Translations under genes and position numbers: made by a program
Assembly (NCBI GenBank): GCA_019114005.1
Contig: DXGH01000073.1
Location: 156,072-220,071 of the forward strand
Direction: 5' to 3'
Source: Candidatus Acetatifactor stercoripullorum
GTDB lineage: Bacteria; Bacillota; Clostridia; Lachnospirales; Lachnospiraceae
DNA length: 64,000 nucleotides
Notes under the pieces: model-generated
What the model saw: the letters and a program-made list of their open reading frames with translations, nothing else
Told to the model about the DNA's origin: nothing
The model's database searches: none
Shown: positions 40,866 to 49,173 of the stretch, one piece after another
How the letters are laid out: each line of letters begins with the position of its first letter
How positions within the stretch are numbered: the first letter of the stretch is position 1

Positions 40866-41204
40866 TTATTCCTCACTAAGTAAATTTATCAACTCAATAA
40901 CGTGTTTCTTTTTCCGGTCATCAAGAGAGTAATATTTCTTGATGGCTTCTTTTAATTCAAAATCCTCTGATATGCGTACATCAAGTATAGCATCCGCATC
41001 AGAATATTTGGAATTTTGTCCGGTCATTAAATATTCCACAGTAACACCGAAATAATCAGCAATTTTTTGTAGTTTCTCTTGTTTTGGAACGCTTCTTCCG
41101 CTTTTCCAATCAGAGAAAGTGGAACTTGCAATACCTGTTGTTTTTCCTACTTTGTATGCAGTAACGCCTTTTTGCTCAAGCAGTTTTAAAAATATTTCGT
41201 ACAT
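40866..41204 (-). CDS. CI-like prophage repressor (112 aa)
   Basis: HTH domain at residues 1-60 (KVGKTTGIASSTFSDWKSGR, IADYFGVTVEYLM) and a short C-terminal helical region for dimerisation. There is no LexA-like protease domain, so induction by self-cleavage is unlikely; the antirepressor at 28446 may do the job. AGGAGA precedes the ATG. Operators of the TTTATGA-n2-TCATAAA type lie upstream. Confidence 0.82.
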   Translation of the reverse strand: MYEIFLKLLEQKGVTAYKVGKTTGIASSTFSDWKSGRSVPKQEKLQKIADYFGVTVEYLMTGQNSKYSDADAILDVRISEDFELKEAIKKYYSLDDRKKKHVIELINLLSEE

Positions 41205-41223
41205 TGTTCTCTCCTAAAAAATA

Positions 41224-41322
41224 TTTATGAAATCATAAATAAATGCTTGACAAATAATCTATGGCGTGGTATCGTATAACCATAGTTATGAAATCATAAA
41301 TAAAGTGAATGGTTTCATAAAC
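41224..41322. promoter_or_regulatory. Repressor operators
   Basis: TTTATGA-AA-TCATAAA at 41224-41239, nearly the same dyad at 41285-41300, and a half-site-like GTTTCATAAAC at 41312-41322. They flank the rightward promoter. Confidence 0.75.
41247..41275 (+). promoter_or_regulatory. Rightward promoter in the control region
   Basis: TTGACA, 17-bp spacer, TATCGT preceded by TGG. Lies between two operators, as expected for a repressor-controlled early promoter. Confidence 0.6.
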
Positions 41323-41410
41323 AAAAAGAAAACCGTTAAAAATATGTTTCTAGTCAATTCATATTATAACGGATTTCCTAACTAATTGCAACATAAAATT
41401 AGGATGTTTT

Positions 41411-41438
41411 GCAAAAGAAAGAGCCTATTGCTAGGCTC
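41411..41438 (-). terminator. Terminator of the 41437 gene
   Basis: On the minus strand GAGCCTA-n-TAGGCTC followed by TTTCTTTT. It overlaps the gene's stop codon. Confidence 0.75.
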
Positions 41439-41613
41439 AATCCGATGTAACTTCATACCAGTATGTATGCTCTTTGCATTTGGAACACGTGGGCACGTAC
41501 TTCCCAATACGAACAGTTCTGTGGGAACCGCATTTAGAGCAAACCAGTACTTTATCTTTCGTGCATTTTTCTCCGGGTATTGCGAACCCCTGAAGTTCCG
41601 GGAGTAAAATCAT
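41437..41613 (-). CDS. Zinc-ribbon protein in the control region (58 aa)
   Basis: Begins MILLPELQGFAIPGEKCTKD; CSKCGSHRTVRIGKYVPTCSKC gives two CxxC pairs. GGGAGGTGA lies before the ATG on the minus strand. It has its own promoter (41650-41678) and terminator and sits between repressor and Cro, antisense to early transcripts. Probably lysogen-expressed. Function unknown. Confidence 0.65.
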   Translation of the reverse strand: MILLPELQGFAIPGEKCTKDKVLVCSKCGSHRTVRIGKYVPTCSKCKEHTYWYEVTSD

Positions 41614-41649
41614 AGAGTCACCTCCCATGCACAAAGTTGTTACGACACA

Positions 41650-41678
41650 ATTATACAGAATATCCTAACTATTTTCAA
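41650..41678 (-). promoter_or_regulatory. Leftward promoter of the zinc-ribbon gene
   Basis: On the minus strand TTGAAA, 17-bp spacer, exact TATAAT. Confidence 0.7.
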
Positions 41679-41694
41679 GGAAAGGAGAGAGCTA

Positions 41695-41880
41695 ATGTAT
41701 CAGAAATTTGAGCAGCTTGTGAAAGCAAGAGGAATTACTGCATATCGGGTTGCAAAAGATTTAGGACTTGCTCCAACAGTATTTTCTGATTGGAAGTCTG
41801 GAAAGAGCAAGCCGAAGGTAGATAAGTTAAAAAAAATCGCTGATTACTTTGGCGTGACGATTGAGTATTTTTTGGAGTAG
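41695..41880 (+). CDS. Cro-like HTH protein (61 aa)
   Basis: Begins MYQKFEQLVKARGITAYRVA; HTH with LGLAPTVFSDWKSGKSKPK and IADYFGVTIEYFLE. The recognition region SDWKSG is the same as in the CI-like protein, so both should bind the same operators, as CI and Cro do. AAAGGAGAG precedes the ATG. First gene of the rightward early block. Confidence 0.8.
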   Translation: MYQKFEQLVKARGITAYRVAKDLGLAPTVFSDWKSGKSKPKVDKLKKIADYFGVTIEYFLE

Positions 41881-41890
41881 AAGAAGGTGA

Positions 41891-42079
41891 GATGATGGAA
41901 AAAATCAAGGAGTTTACAAAGCAAAAGGAATTACCATCTGCAAAATGGAACAAGACTTGGGATTAGCACAAGGTTATGCCTATAAACTGGATAAGTCCAG
42001 TCCTTCTGTGGACAACGCCAAGAAGATTGCTGATTATCTCGGGACCACGATTGATGAATTGATTAAAGGATGTGAGTAA
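41891..42079 (+). pseudogene. Third HTH gene, frameshifted
   Basis: Begins MMEKIKEFTKQK, then the frame fails and reaches TAG at 41966. Shifting by one base after AAAAGG restores GITICKMEQDLGLAQGYAYK and KKIADYLGTTIDELIKG, a normal HTH repressor-like ending at TAA 42077. One G lost from a short G run would explain it. Confidence 0.65.
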
Positions 42080-42080
42080 A

Positions 42081-42197
42081 ATGAAAAAACATAAAGATCC
42101 ATTAAAAGAGGCTGAGAGGGCAGACAGAATTTCGACAATGGCATTGGTGATTTCCATTATTGTCTTTATTTTAAAAGTTGCGTCACTTTTTCTATAA
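42081..42197 (+). CDS. Small single-span membrane protein (38 aa)
   Basis: Begins MKKHKDPLKEAERADRISTM, followed by one membrane helix (ALVISIIVFILKVASLFL). The TGTGAGTAA before it gives a weak site, and it follows the HTH gene by one base. Its 3' end overlaps the convergent gene at 42166 by 32 bp. Function unknown. Confidence 0.45.
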   Translation: MKKHKDPLKEAERADRISTMALVISIIVFILKVASLFL

Positions 42198-42573
42198 AAG
42201 GTCGAATGACATCTAACTGCTCAAGCACATAAATGCAAAATGTAAGTATTGACACTATTACCGCAATCCAACCTTTGATATCAGCATTTCTTGATTTTTT
42301 GAGAGCGATATCAGAGTACAAACCATTCAAGAATTGATAGCCTGCAATTGAAACACATGGCTTTCCGAGTTGCTCAAAGTGGGGCGTACTATTTGCATCC
42401 TTGTATGCGTCAACATTTAGTATGTATTCCAATTTGACACATTGGTAAATGAATTCGTCAATTTCGCTTCGGGAATAACCTCTAATTTCAATGGAATTTA
42501 GTTTGTCAGTATTTTCAACTTGCATAAAGAGAATTTTGGTAAAGTTGCAAAGGTCTTTATAAGATTTGAACAT
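42166..42573 (-). CDS. Leftward C-tail-anchored protein of unknown function (135 aa)
   Basis: Begins MFKSYKDLCNFTKILFMQVE; a helical domain with SRSEIDEFIYQCVKLEYILN and one membrane helix near residue 105-125 (GWIAVIVSILTFCIYVLEQL). Start 42573 follows GGGGGA on the minus strand. It opposes the early operon, so it is probably expressed separately, maybe in the lysogen. I recognise no family. A membrane-linked accessory gene in the control region is a typical place for exclusion functions, but this is unproven. Confidence 0.55.
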   Translation of the reverse strand: MFKSYKDLCNFTKILFMQVENTDKLNSIEIRGYSRSEIDEFIYQCVKLEYILNVDAYKDANSTPHFEQLGKPCVSIAGYQFLNGLYSDIALKKSRNADIKGWIAVIVSILTFCIYVLEQLDVIRPFIEKVTQLLK

Positions 42574-42625
42574 AATAATATCCCCCATTTTTAGGGCATT
42601 ATATCACAGAAAGGAGGCGAAATCT

Positions 42626-42787
42626 ATGGCAAAGAATTTAACCAACAAGGATATTGAGGACAGAAAGAAAATTTCTCCTATTTTTGCCGGTTTGTCATAG
42701 GAAAACAAGACTATGGCGATGGTTTATTTGTCTGCCCTTAGGGATAAGGAGATTGAGGACAGCAACAAGGAGTTGTCGGAAGTTTAG
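42626..42787 (+). pseudogene. Small early gene with an in-frame TAG
   Basis: MAKNLTNKDIEDRKKISPIF continues to AGLS, then TAG (42698), then ENKTMAMVYLSALRDKEI to the real stop. The two halves together look like one small phage protein of 53 codons, common in Firmicutes phages, with a nonsense mutation. AAGGAGG precedes the ATG. Confidence 0.6.
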
Positions 42788-42834
42788 GGAATGGTTAAAG
42801 ACAAGTCGCGTAATGCGCAACAAAGGAGAAACGT

Positions 42835-43032
42835 ATGTACAGAATCGAATATGAATCAGGAAAGCACTGTGACTTTGTAAAAAACCGTGAGGACCTACTG
42901 GAACGGATTAAGCTGCTTAAGGATGAAACCATAACGGATATCAGCAGAATATACAAAAGCGGCGTATCCGATTCCGTTATGGAGAAATATGAAGCATATA
43001 TAATGAGGCAGAAAAGGAGGACAAGTTGTTAA
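42835..43032 (+). CDS. Phage hypothetical protein (65 aa)
   Basis: Begins MYRIEYESGKHCDFVKNRED; a strand, then helices, ending RQKRRTSC. AAAGGAGAAA lies before the ATG. Overlaps the next TTG start by 7 bp. Function unknown. Confidence 0.6.
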   Translation: MYRIEYESGKHCDFVKNREDLLERIKLLKDETITDISRIYKSGVSDSVMEKYEAYIMRQKRRTSC

Positions 43033-43199
43033 AGAGAGGATTTAATCTGCGGAACATTTACAGCAGCATATCTTTTTTATCACTGATATGCGCTCCGGGA
43101 GCCGTGGAAAGCGAAATGTATGTCACAGCCGTTTTACTGATTGCGATTATGGGGATTACGGCAGCCCTTGCAATGAGGGAAGATGGAACAAAAAATTAG
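43026..43199 (+). CDS. Two-span small membrane protein (57 aa)
   Basis: TTG start at 43026 with AAAGGAGG 5 bp upstream. Begins MLKRGFNLRNIYSSISFLSL and has two hydrophobic helices (about 11-26 and 34-50). Overlapping the preceding gene indicates coupling. Function unknown. Confidence 0.5.
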   Translation: MLKRGFNLRNIYSSISFLSLICAPGAVESEMYVTAVLLIAIMGITAALAMREDGTKN

Positions 43200-43277
43200 T
43201 CCTGCAGACCACCAATCAGAACAGGACTAATCAAAATTACTACACCGTGATTATACCACGGAGAAAGAGAGGGATCA

Positions 43278-43907
43278 ATGAACAGAATTGCAGAAAACAA
43301 CCAAGTAACTATCAGCGGGGAAATAACCAGCAAACTTCATTTCAGCCATGAAGTCTTTGGGGAGAAATTCTACACATTTAGTGTTAAAGTGCAGCGTCTC
43401 AGCGGTACTTTTGACAATATTCCCGTAATGGTGTCGGAAAGACTTTTTAATGTGGCAGAGGAGTATACTGGGCTTCCGGTATATATTGAAGGTCAGTTTA
43501 GGTCCTATAACCAATTTGGAGAATTCAAAAACAGGGTTATACTTTCCGTGTTTGCCAGGAAAATCTTGCTTCTGGATGAGGAAGAAAAAAATCCCAAAAG
43601 CAACCAGATTCATCTGAATGGCTATATTTGCAAGAGGCCCGTTTGCCGCCAGACTCCTCTTGGACGGGAGATTGCGGATCTTTTGCTGGCGGTGAACCGT
43701 CCTTATGGGAAGTCGGATTACATACCCTGTATCTGCTGGGGAAGAAATGCCAGATATGCCGAGTCACTGGAAGTAGGGACCAGGCTTTCCCTGGCAGGAA
43801 GAATCCAAAGCCGAGAGTATACAAAGCAGATTTCGGAGACGGAGCAGGAGCAGCGTGTTGCATATGAAGTATCCGTCTCGAGGATAGAGATACTTTATGA
43901 TGAATAA
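43278..43907 (+). CDS. Double-OB single-stranded DNA-binding protein (209 aa)
   Basis: Two OB-fold-like halves: EITSKLHFSHEVFGEKFYTF...VYIEGQFRSYNQFGEFKNR and IHLNGYICKRPVCRQTPLGR...IPCICWGRNARYAE...LSLAGRIQSREY, both with the SSB pattern. It should bind single-stranded phage DNA during replication or recombination. A conventional SSB is encoded at 49379, so the prophage has two. GAGGGATCA precedes the ATG. Confidence 0.75.
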   Translation: MNRIAENNQVTISGEITSKLHFSHEVFGEKFYTFSVKVQRLSGTFDNIPVMVSERLFNVAEEYTGLPVYIEGQFRSYNQFGEFKNRVILSVFARKILLLDEEEKNPKSNQIHLNGYICKRPVCRQTPLGREIADLLLAVNRPYGKSDYIPCICWGRNARYAESLEVGTRLSLAGRIQSREYTKQISETEQEQRVAYEVSVSRIEILYDE

Positions 43908-43952
43908 CGGAACTATTGGAAAACTGCTGTATGTTTTGCAGGAGGGATGATT

Positions 43953-44129
43953 ATGGCATACGGAAATTATTGCTCTGTTTGTGGCGGCACGGTTGATAAC
44001 GTGGAATTTGATTTTGCAAGAAATATGTGTAAAGAATGCGTTATTGAACAGGAGAAGGAAGAGCTGCGGCGGACAGAAGTATCAAAGATTTTAAACTCGG
44101 ATTTTGAGCAGATGGTTTTGGAGGTATAA
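43953..44129 (+). CDS. Small zinc-finger protein (58 aa)
   Basis: Begins MAYGNYCSVCGGTVDNVEFD; two CxxC pairs (CSVC, CKEC) form a treble-clef or ribbon, followed by a helical tail. Start 43953 is 7 bp after GGAGGG. The stop is 1 bp before the SbcC-like gene. Probably a DNA-binding accessory of recombination. Confidence 0.6.
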   Translation: MAYGNYCSVCGGTVDNVEFDFARNMCKECVIEQEKEELRRTEVSKILNSDFEQMVLEV

Positions 44130-44130
44130 G

Positions 44131-46158
44131 ATGGAGATCAAATTAAAGGCGATCCATATAGAAAATTTCAAAGGAATTAAGCTGCTGGACATATTTTTTG
44201 GAGACAAGACAAAAATCAAAGGGCAGAACGCGTCCGGCAAGACAACTATCTTTGATGCGTTCACGTGGCTGCTCTTCAACAAGAACAGTGCTGGAGAGGA
44301 AAAATTTAATGTGCGTCCGCTGGATGCTGGCGGCAACCGCATCGACAACGTGGAAATCAAGGTTGTGACCGTTCTGGAAGTGGACGGAGAGGAAGTGGAA
44401 CTGTCTAAGGTTCAAAAACAGTCGTGGGTCAAGAAAAGAGGTACGGACGCGGCAGTGCTGCAAGGCAATGTCAATTCATTTGAAATTGACGGTTATCCGA
44501 AGTCGGAAGCTGATTACAAGGCGTACATATCTAGTCTGGTTGCCGAGGACTTGTTTAAGATGCTTACTAATCCGCAGTATTTTTCCGGCATGAAATGGAA
44601 AGATCAGCGGGACATTCTGATGAAATTTGTTTCCGGTATTTCCGATGTGCAGTTTGCGCAAGAAAATCCTGAATTTGCAGATTTGCTGCCAGAACTGGAA
44701 AAAGCGCCATCTACGGAGGATATTCACAAGAAATTTTCCAAGGCACTGTCAGAGTGGAAGAAAAAACAGGCGGAAATACCAATCCGCATTGATGAGTTGT
44801 CAAAGTCTCTGCTGCAGATTGATGTTGCGGAGCAGGAAATTGCTAAGAGCGATTTGGAACGTCGGATTGCAGAGCTTGATGACAGGATTGCAGATGCCGG
44901 AAGCGCTGTATCGGATTTGATGTCAGAGGAAATGCAGTTGCAGTTTGATATGTCTGGCATTATGCAGTCAATGAATCGCGAATTGTCTGCACGGCGGAGG
45001 AAACTTGATAATGCCAAATATGAAGTATCGCAAGTGTTTGCTGAAGTGCACAGAAAGATTTCTGACAACCAAAAGCAGATTGAGAGCAATAAGGACACTA
45101 TTGAGGCTGCTGAGCAGAAACGTTTTGAACTTGGCGCAGAATACAACGCAGAAAAGACAAAGGTTTTTGATGAAACTCCTTATCTTTTCCGCGAGGAAGA
45201 GTGGCAGTTTGACGAGAACAGCACGATTTGTAAGTCATGCGGACAAACTCTCCCGGCCGACAAAATTGAGCAGATTAAGGCGGATTTTGAAGTGAGAAAG
45301 GCAAGGGCGAAGGCCAATGTGGAGAAGAGGTTAGAAGATGCAAAGAGCGACTTTGCTGTTCAGAGAGAATCCAACTTGGAAGAAATCAAGTCGCACGGAT
45401 TCGAGCAGAAACATATAATTGAAGATTTGACCGCCAAGAACGAGGCGTTGCAGGAAGAAATCGAATCCCTGAAGAAACAGGAACAGGAAGCGCTTACCAA
45501 GCAGAATGCACTTTCCAGGCAGTTAGAGGAAATTCCGGCAGAAGCAGATTATATGCAGAATGAAGATTATGTGAAGCTGAAAGTAAGGCATGATGAAGTA
45601 ACCGCCAAGATTGAGAGTATGAAATCGGCTGCAGATGCTGCAGAAACATTTAAGGAGGAGCGAAAGGTCTTGGTCGCAGAATTGGATTCCGTAAAGGCTG
45701 AAATCGCAAAGGCTTCCAAGAACGCGGAGATTGAGGAGCGTATCGGCGAGTTGGAAGCAGAGCAGAAAGAGGTCGGACAGAAAGTTGCGGATCAGGAGAA
45801 AATGCTTTATCTGTTGGAATCCTTTATCAGGGCCAAGATGATTAAGATTTCCGATTCTATCAATCAGCATTTCAAGACAGTTTCGTGGAAGTTGTTTGAA
45901 ATACAGATTAACGGAGGACTCAAGGAATGCTGTGAGTGTACTGTAAATGGTGTTCCGTACTCAGCGCTCAATTCAGGGCACCGTATCATTGCCGGATTGG
46001 ATATTATTCAGTCGCTTAGTGAGCTGTACGGTGTGACAGCGCCTATCTTTACGGATAATGCGGAATCGCTGAATGAGTACAATGTGCCGGATATGGCGGC
46101 ACAGATGATTTTGTTGGCGGTATCCGATGACAAGGAACTGAAAGTTGAGGTGGAGTAG
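44131..46158 (+). CDS. SbcC/RecN-like SMC-type ATPase for phage recombination
   Basis: 675 residues. Walker A GQNASGKTT near residue 33, long coiled coil on both sides of a CxxC hook (STICKSCGQTLPADK), and a C-terminal Walker B region APIFTDNAESLNE preceded by LNSGHRIIAGLDIIQ. This is the layout of SbcC/gp46 proteins that work with a nuclease on DNA ends. RecT follows three genes later. Start 44131 has GGAGG upstream. Confidence 0.85.
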   Translation: MEIKLKAIHIENFKGIKLLDIFFGDKTKIKGQNASGKTTIFDAFTWLLFNKNSAGEEKFNVRPLDAGGNRIDNVEIKVVTVLEVDGEEVELSKVQKQSWVKKRGTDAAVLQGNVNSFEIDGYPKSEADYKAYISSLVAEDLFKMLTNPQYFSGMKWKDQRDILMKFVSGISDVQFAQENPEFADLLPELEKAPSTEDIHKKFSKALSEWKKKQAEIPIRIDELSKSLLQIDVAEQEIAKSDLERRIAELDDRIADAGSAVSDLMSEEMQLQFDMSGIMQSMNRELSARRRKLDNAKYEVSQVFAEVHRKISDNQKQIESNKDTIEAAEQKRFELGAEYNAEKTKVFDETPYLFREEEWQFDENSTICKSCGQTLPADKIEQIKADFEVRKARAKANVEKRLEDAKSDFAVQRESNLEEIKSHGFEQKHIIEDLTAKNEALQEEIESLKKQEQEALTKQNALSRQLEEIPAEADYMQNEDYVKLKVRHDEVTAKIESMKSAADAAETFKEERKVLVAELDSVKAEIAKASKNAEIEERIGELEAEQKEVGQKVADQEKMLYLLESFIRAKMIKISDSINQHFKTVSWKLFEIQINGGLKECCECTVNGVPYSALNSGHRIIAGLDIIQSLSELYGVTAPIFTDNAESLNEYNVPDMAAQMILLAVSDDKELKVEVE

Positions 46159-46902
46159 ATGAAAGAAGAATTATTGAAAATAGCGCAAGAGAGCCTTTCT
46201 TCCGATGAAGTGACAGCGATTGTTAAAGAGAAATTTATGAATGCTCTTGGAAGTGCGATTGAAGATGCTTTTCGTTGGGGTGATGCTAAAAAGGTGATTG
46301 AGAAAAAGGTAAAGGAAGTAATGGTTCCGTATATTGAGAATTATGATTTCTCAGAGTATTTGCCTAAGTTGGATTCGGTGTTGACGGAAATCGTCAATTC
46401 AGATGCTTGCATTGCAGATAAAAAGATTTTGGAGAATTTCAAAGGGCTGGTGACAGAGCCTGAGCAAAAAGAAATCAAACTTACCGACCTTTTCAAAGCA
46501 TGGGTAAAGCAATGCGAAAAGGATATAGATACAGACGGCTTGGATATTGACTATGATGACGGAGTATCGTATCAATCGGTGGATTGTGAAATGCGTTTTG
46601 AGTTGGAAGATAAACCATCATGGAGTAGTTTGCAAAGGGCAGTAATCACGTTTGAAAATGAGCATGATGAAAAGCTCAATGTTGAAATTCCTGTATCGAA
46701 ATGGATATGGGGCAGCGGTAAAGAAGAACCGTACACACTTTCGACTTGCAAAGACCTAACGATTTCATCTCTTAGAAGATTAAACGATTTCGAGATACTG
46801 CTTCTTAGGTTAGCGAGAGCAGATGCGGCTATCATTATTGACAGGGATTACGATGATAGTTACATACGGCCGGAAAAAGAACCAGAGCCATCATTCAGTT
46901 AG
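46159..46902 (+). CDS. Phage hypothetical protein (247 aa)
   Basis: Begins MKEELLKIAQESLSSDEVTA, immediately after the ATPase stop. The N-terminal half is helical; the C-terminal half is acidic and strand-rich with KAWVKQCEKDIDTDGLDIDY. No catalytic motif is obvious. Its fixed place in the recombination operon suggests a role with the ATPase or RecT. Confidence 0.55.
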   Translation: MKEELLKIAQESLSSDEVTAIVKEKFMNALGSAIEDAFRWGDAKKVIEKKVKEVMVPYIENYDFSEYLPKLDSVLTEIVNSDACIADKKILENFKGLVTEPEQKEIKLTDLFKAWVKQCEKDIDTDGLDIDYDDGVSYQSVDCEMRFELEDKPSWSSLQRAVITFENEHDEKLNVEIPVSKWIWGSGKEEPYTLSTCKDLTISSLRRLNDFEILLLRLARADAAIIIDRDYDDSYIRPEKEPEPSFS

Positions 46903-46910
46903 GAGGTAGC

Positions 46911-47144
46911 ATGCAGTACATCAAAGCAAAATTTATAAAGCAGGACAAGCCTGCCGGTAGAGCCTATACATACCGCACCGAGGACGATTTAAAGCCTGGT
47001 GATATCGTTACGGATTCCAAAGGCAGTAAGTTAGTGGTCGTGGATGAGCCGGTAGATGCCGCCTGGATTATGGCATACGGAGCGGATAAAGTTGCGGTCA
47101 TTAGGAAATATATGGAGCCGGAAAATGTAGAAAGCGAGGACTAA
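46911..47144 (+). CDS. Phage hypothetical protein (77 aa)
   Basis: Begins MQYIKAKFIKQDKPAGRAYT; a small beta-barrel-like sequence with LKPGDIVTDSKGSKLVVVDE. AGGAGG lies before the ATG and RecT starts 2 bp after its stop. Function unknown. Confidence 0.6.
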   Translation: MQYIKAKFIKQDKPAGRAYTYRTEDDLKPGDIVTDSKGSKLVVVDEPVDAAWIMAYGADKVAVIRKYMEPENVESED

Positions 47145-47146
47145 GT

Positions 47147-48193
47147 ATGGCAAATGAAGTCGTAAAGCAGGAAATGAATACGAAACTGTCGTATTACGCA
47201 AATCAGTATACCGGACTTATGGAGCGTGATTTTGCGGAGCATGGCTTACAGTTTGATGATTATTCAAAGCAGTGCGTAATGGCATCTATGAGCGCAATAT
47301 ACAGTCTTGTTACTTCCAGCAAGGAAGCCATGGAGAATTTGCAAGGCTCGAATCTTCGCCAGGTTATCGGGCAGGTGGCGAGTCTGAAGCTGAATGCCAA
47401 TGCAGTGCCGAGAGAGTGCTATTTTCAACTGCGGAGTAAGCAGGATGCAAACGGTCAGTGGCATAAGGAAGTTGAACTTGGCATTGAGGGTGATGGAAAT
47501 GATGCGATTCTTCGTCAGTTTGGCGTCGGAGTAAAGAAAGTGCATCCGGTATGGCTCGTGAAAGAGGGGGATATTTTTGTTTATCCCAAACATAAGGGCA
47601 TGGAAACGACACCTCCAGAATGGGAAGAAAAGGGCGAATCACAGAAAGTTGTCAGAGTTGTTTATCCGGTGGAAATGACGGATGGTCATGTTGAATATCT
47701 GATTGCAGAGCGTGAAAGTGTAAAGACGAATCTTTTTGCTCATGTCCGCAACAATCTGATGAATGAAACTTTCGGCATTATTACTGGCAAGAACTCCAAA
47801 GGAAAAGACCGCACACGTCACGATGCAACACCAGAGGAAAAGAAGCAGATTGAAGCAAAGAAAGAGGAAATCTATTCTGCGCTGCGCGAGTGTCAGACTG
47901 TGGAAGATATGCTGAATTGTGATATTGCCAAACCGTATATCAGTGCGGCGTGGCTCGATACACCGGAAAGCATGATTGTCCGAAAGATGCGTAATAATGC
48001 CATCAAAAAATATCCAAAGGACTTCAATGCGATTGCTTCACAGTCTCTTATGCAGATGGATGAAATGTATCGACAGGTGCAGGAAGAAATTGCAGAAAAT
48101 GCCAACAGTGAAGATTTCATTGTGGACTCACCTGCAGTAGAGGTTACAGAGGAACCTAAGGCAGATGTGGACAAGGCACCGTTTGAGGAATAG
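47147..48193 (+). CDS. recT: RecT-family single-strand annealing protein
   Basis: 348 residues. Core region with QVIGQVASLKLNANAVPREC and DAILRQFGVGVKKV, later AWLDTPESMIVRKMRNNAIK, which matches RecT/Bet annealing proteins used in phage homologous recombination. The C-terminal 40 residues are acidic. It likely works with the SbcC-like ATPase and ERCC4 nuclease in this operon. A typical RecE exonuclease is not evident; the MBL protein at 48489 may supply one. Confidence 0.85.
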   Translation: MANEVVKQEMNTKLSYYANQYTGLMERDFAEHGLQFDDYSKQCVMASMSAIYSLVTSSKEAMENLQGSNLRQVIGQVASLKLNANAVPRECYFQLRSKQDANGQWHKEVELGIEGDGNDAILRQFGVGVKKVHPVWLVKEGDIFVYPKHKGMETTPPEWEEKGESQKVVRVVYPVEMTDGHVEYLIAERESVKTNLFAHVRNNLMNETFGIITGKNSKGKDRTRHDATPEEKKQIEAKKEEIYSALRECQTVEDMLNCDIAKPYISAAWLDTPESMIVRKMRNNAIKKYPKDFNAIASQSLMQMDEMYRQVQEEIAENANSEDFIVDSPAVEVTEEPKADVDKAPFEE

Positions 48194-48196
48194 GCT

Positions 48197-48485
48197 ATGA
48201 GAGTTATATCGCAGGACGGAATGATTGATGTTCCATATGAACAAATGATACTAAATATCAGTTATAAAAATAAAAATCAAATAATGGCAGAAGGTGCACA
48301 TTGTAACGGAGAAAACACCATATTTTCTATTGCCCAATACGCCACCGAAGCCAAAGCAAAAAAGGCTATGGAGATGTTGCATAATTATTATTATGAGCAT
48401 GAGGCAGAAAAAAAATTATCGCGAGGGAGTGAATTATATATATCCATATTTTCAATTCCCTTCTGATGAAGATGTGGAGGTTTAA
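48197..48485 (+). pseudogene. MRVISQ-family protein, copy 2, frameshifted at A8
   Basis: Begins MRVISQDGMIDVPYEQMILN and reads to EHEAEKK. Then an A8 run at 48408-48415 breaks the frame: frame 1 ends at 48466 with IFSIPF, while the next frame carries YPYFQFPSDEDVEV, the expected family ending, to 48485. Slippage on A8, or a sequencing error, could join them. Related to the gene at 10015. Confidence 0.6.
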
Positions 48486-48488
48486 GCC

Positions 48489-49160
48489 ATGAAACTTAAA
48501 GTCTTAGGTTCTGGTTCGTCTGGCAACTGCTATATCTTAGAATCTGATACCGAAGCCTTGATAATCGAAGCAGGAGTTCCATTCAAAGAGGTCAAGGTTG
48601 CCCTTGAATTCAATGTGAGGAAAATTGTGGGCGTGGTTGTGGGGCATTGCCATAAAGACCACAGCGGCTTTGCAGACCAATACAAAGGCATATGTCCTGT
48701 ATATAAGCCTTATGAGGTAATGACACCAAACGAGCGATTTGGCAGCTTCTATGTAAAGGCATTTCCGCTTGTGCATGATGTAGAGTGCTATGGATTTTTT
48801 GTACAGAATCCGGATATTGGCTCTTTGGTATATGCCAGCGATACGGAGTACATAAAGTACCGTTTCAAAAACCTAAATCATATCCTGGTAGAAGCTAATT
48901 ATAGCGATGATGTGATTGATAACGAAGCAGTTAATCGCGAACACGTTTTACGAGGTCATATGAGCCTGCAAACAGCTCTGGGCTTCATTTCAACTAACGA
49001 TAACCCGGCATTACGAAATGTCGTTCTAATTCACTTAAGTGCATCAAATTCCGATGCAGATTTATTCCTGCGAAAGACGAAAAATACAGTTAAATATGGC
49101 GCAGATTGCTGCATAGCAGAAAAAGGATTAGAGGTCGATTTAAGCCTATGTCCGTTTTAG
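48489..49160 (+). CDS. MBL-fold metallohydrolase (223 aa)
   Basis: Begins MKLKVLGSGSSGNCYILESD. Metal-binding GHCHKDHSG corresponds to the H-x-H-x-D-H motif, with later DTEYIKY and VLRGHMSL histidine and aspartate candidates. Phage MBL proteins of this length are found beside RecT and may act as nucleases or phosphodiesterases on DNA ends. GGAGG lies 8 bp upstream of the ATG. Confidence 0.78.
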   Translation: MKLKVLGSGSSGNCYILESDTEALIIEAGVPFKEVKVALEFNVRKIVGVVVGHCHKDHSGFADQYKGICPVYKPYEVMTPNERFGSFYVKAFPLVHDVECYGFFVQNPDIGSLVYASDTEYIKYRFKNLNHILVEANYSDDVIDNEAVNREHVLRGHMSLQTALGFISTNDNPALRNVVLIHLSASNSDADLFLRKTKNTVKYGADCCIAEKGLEVDLSLCPF

Positions 49161-49173
49161 AAAGGATAATTGA

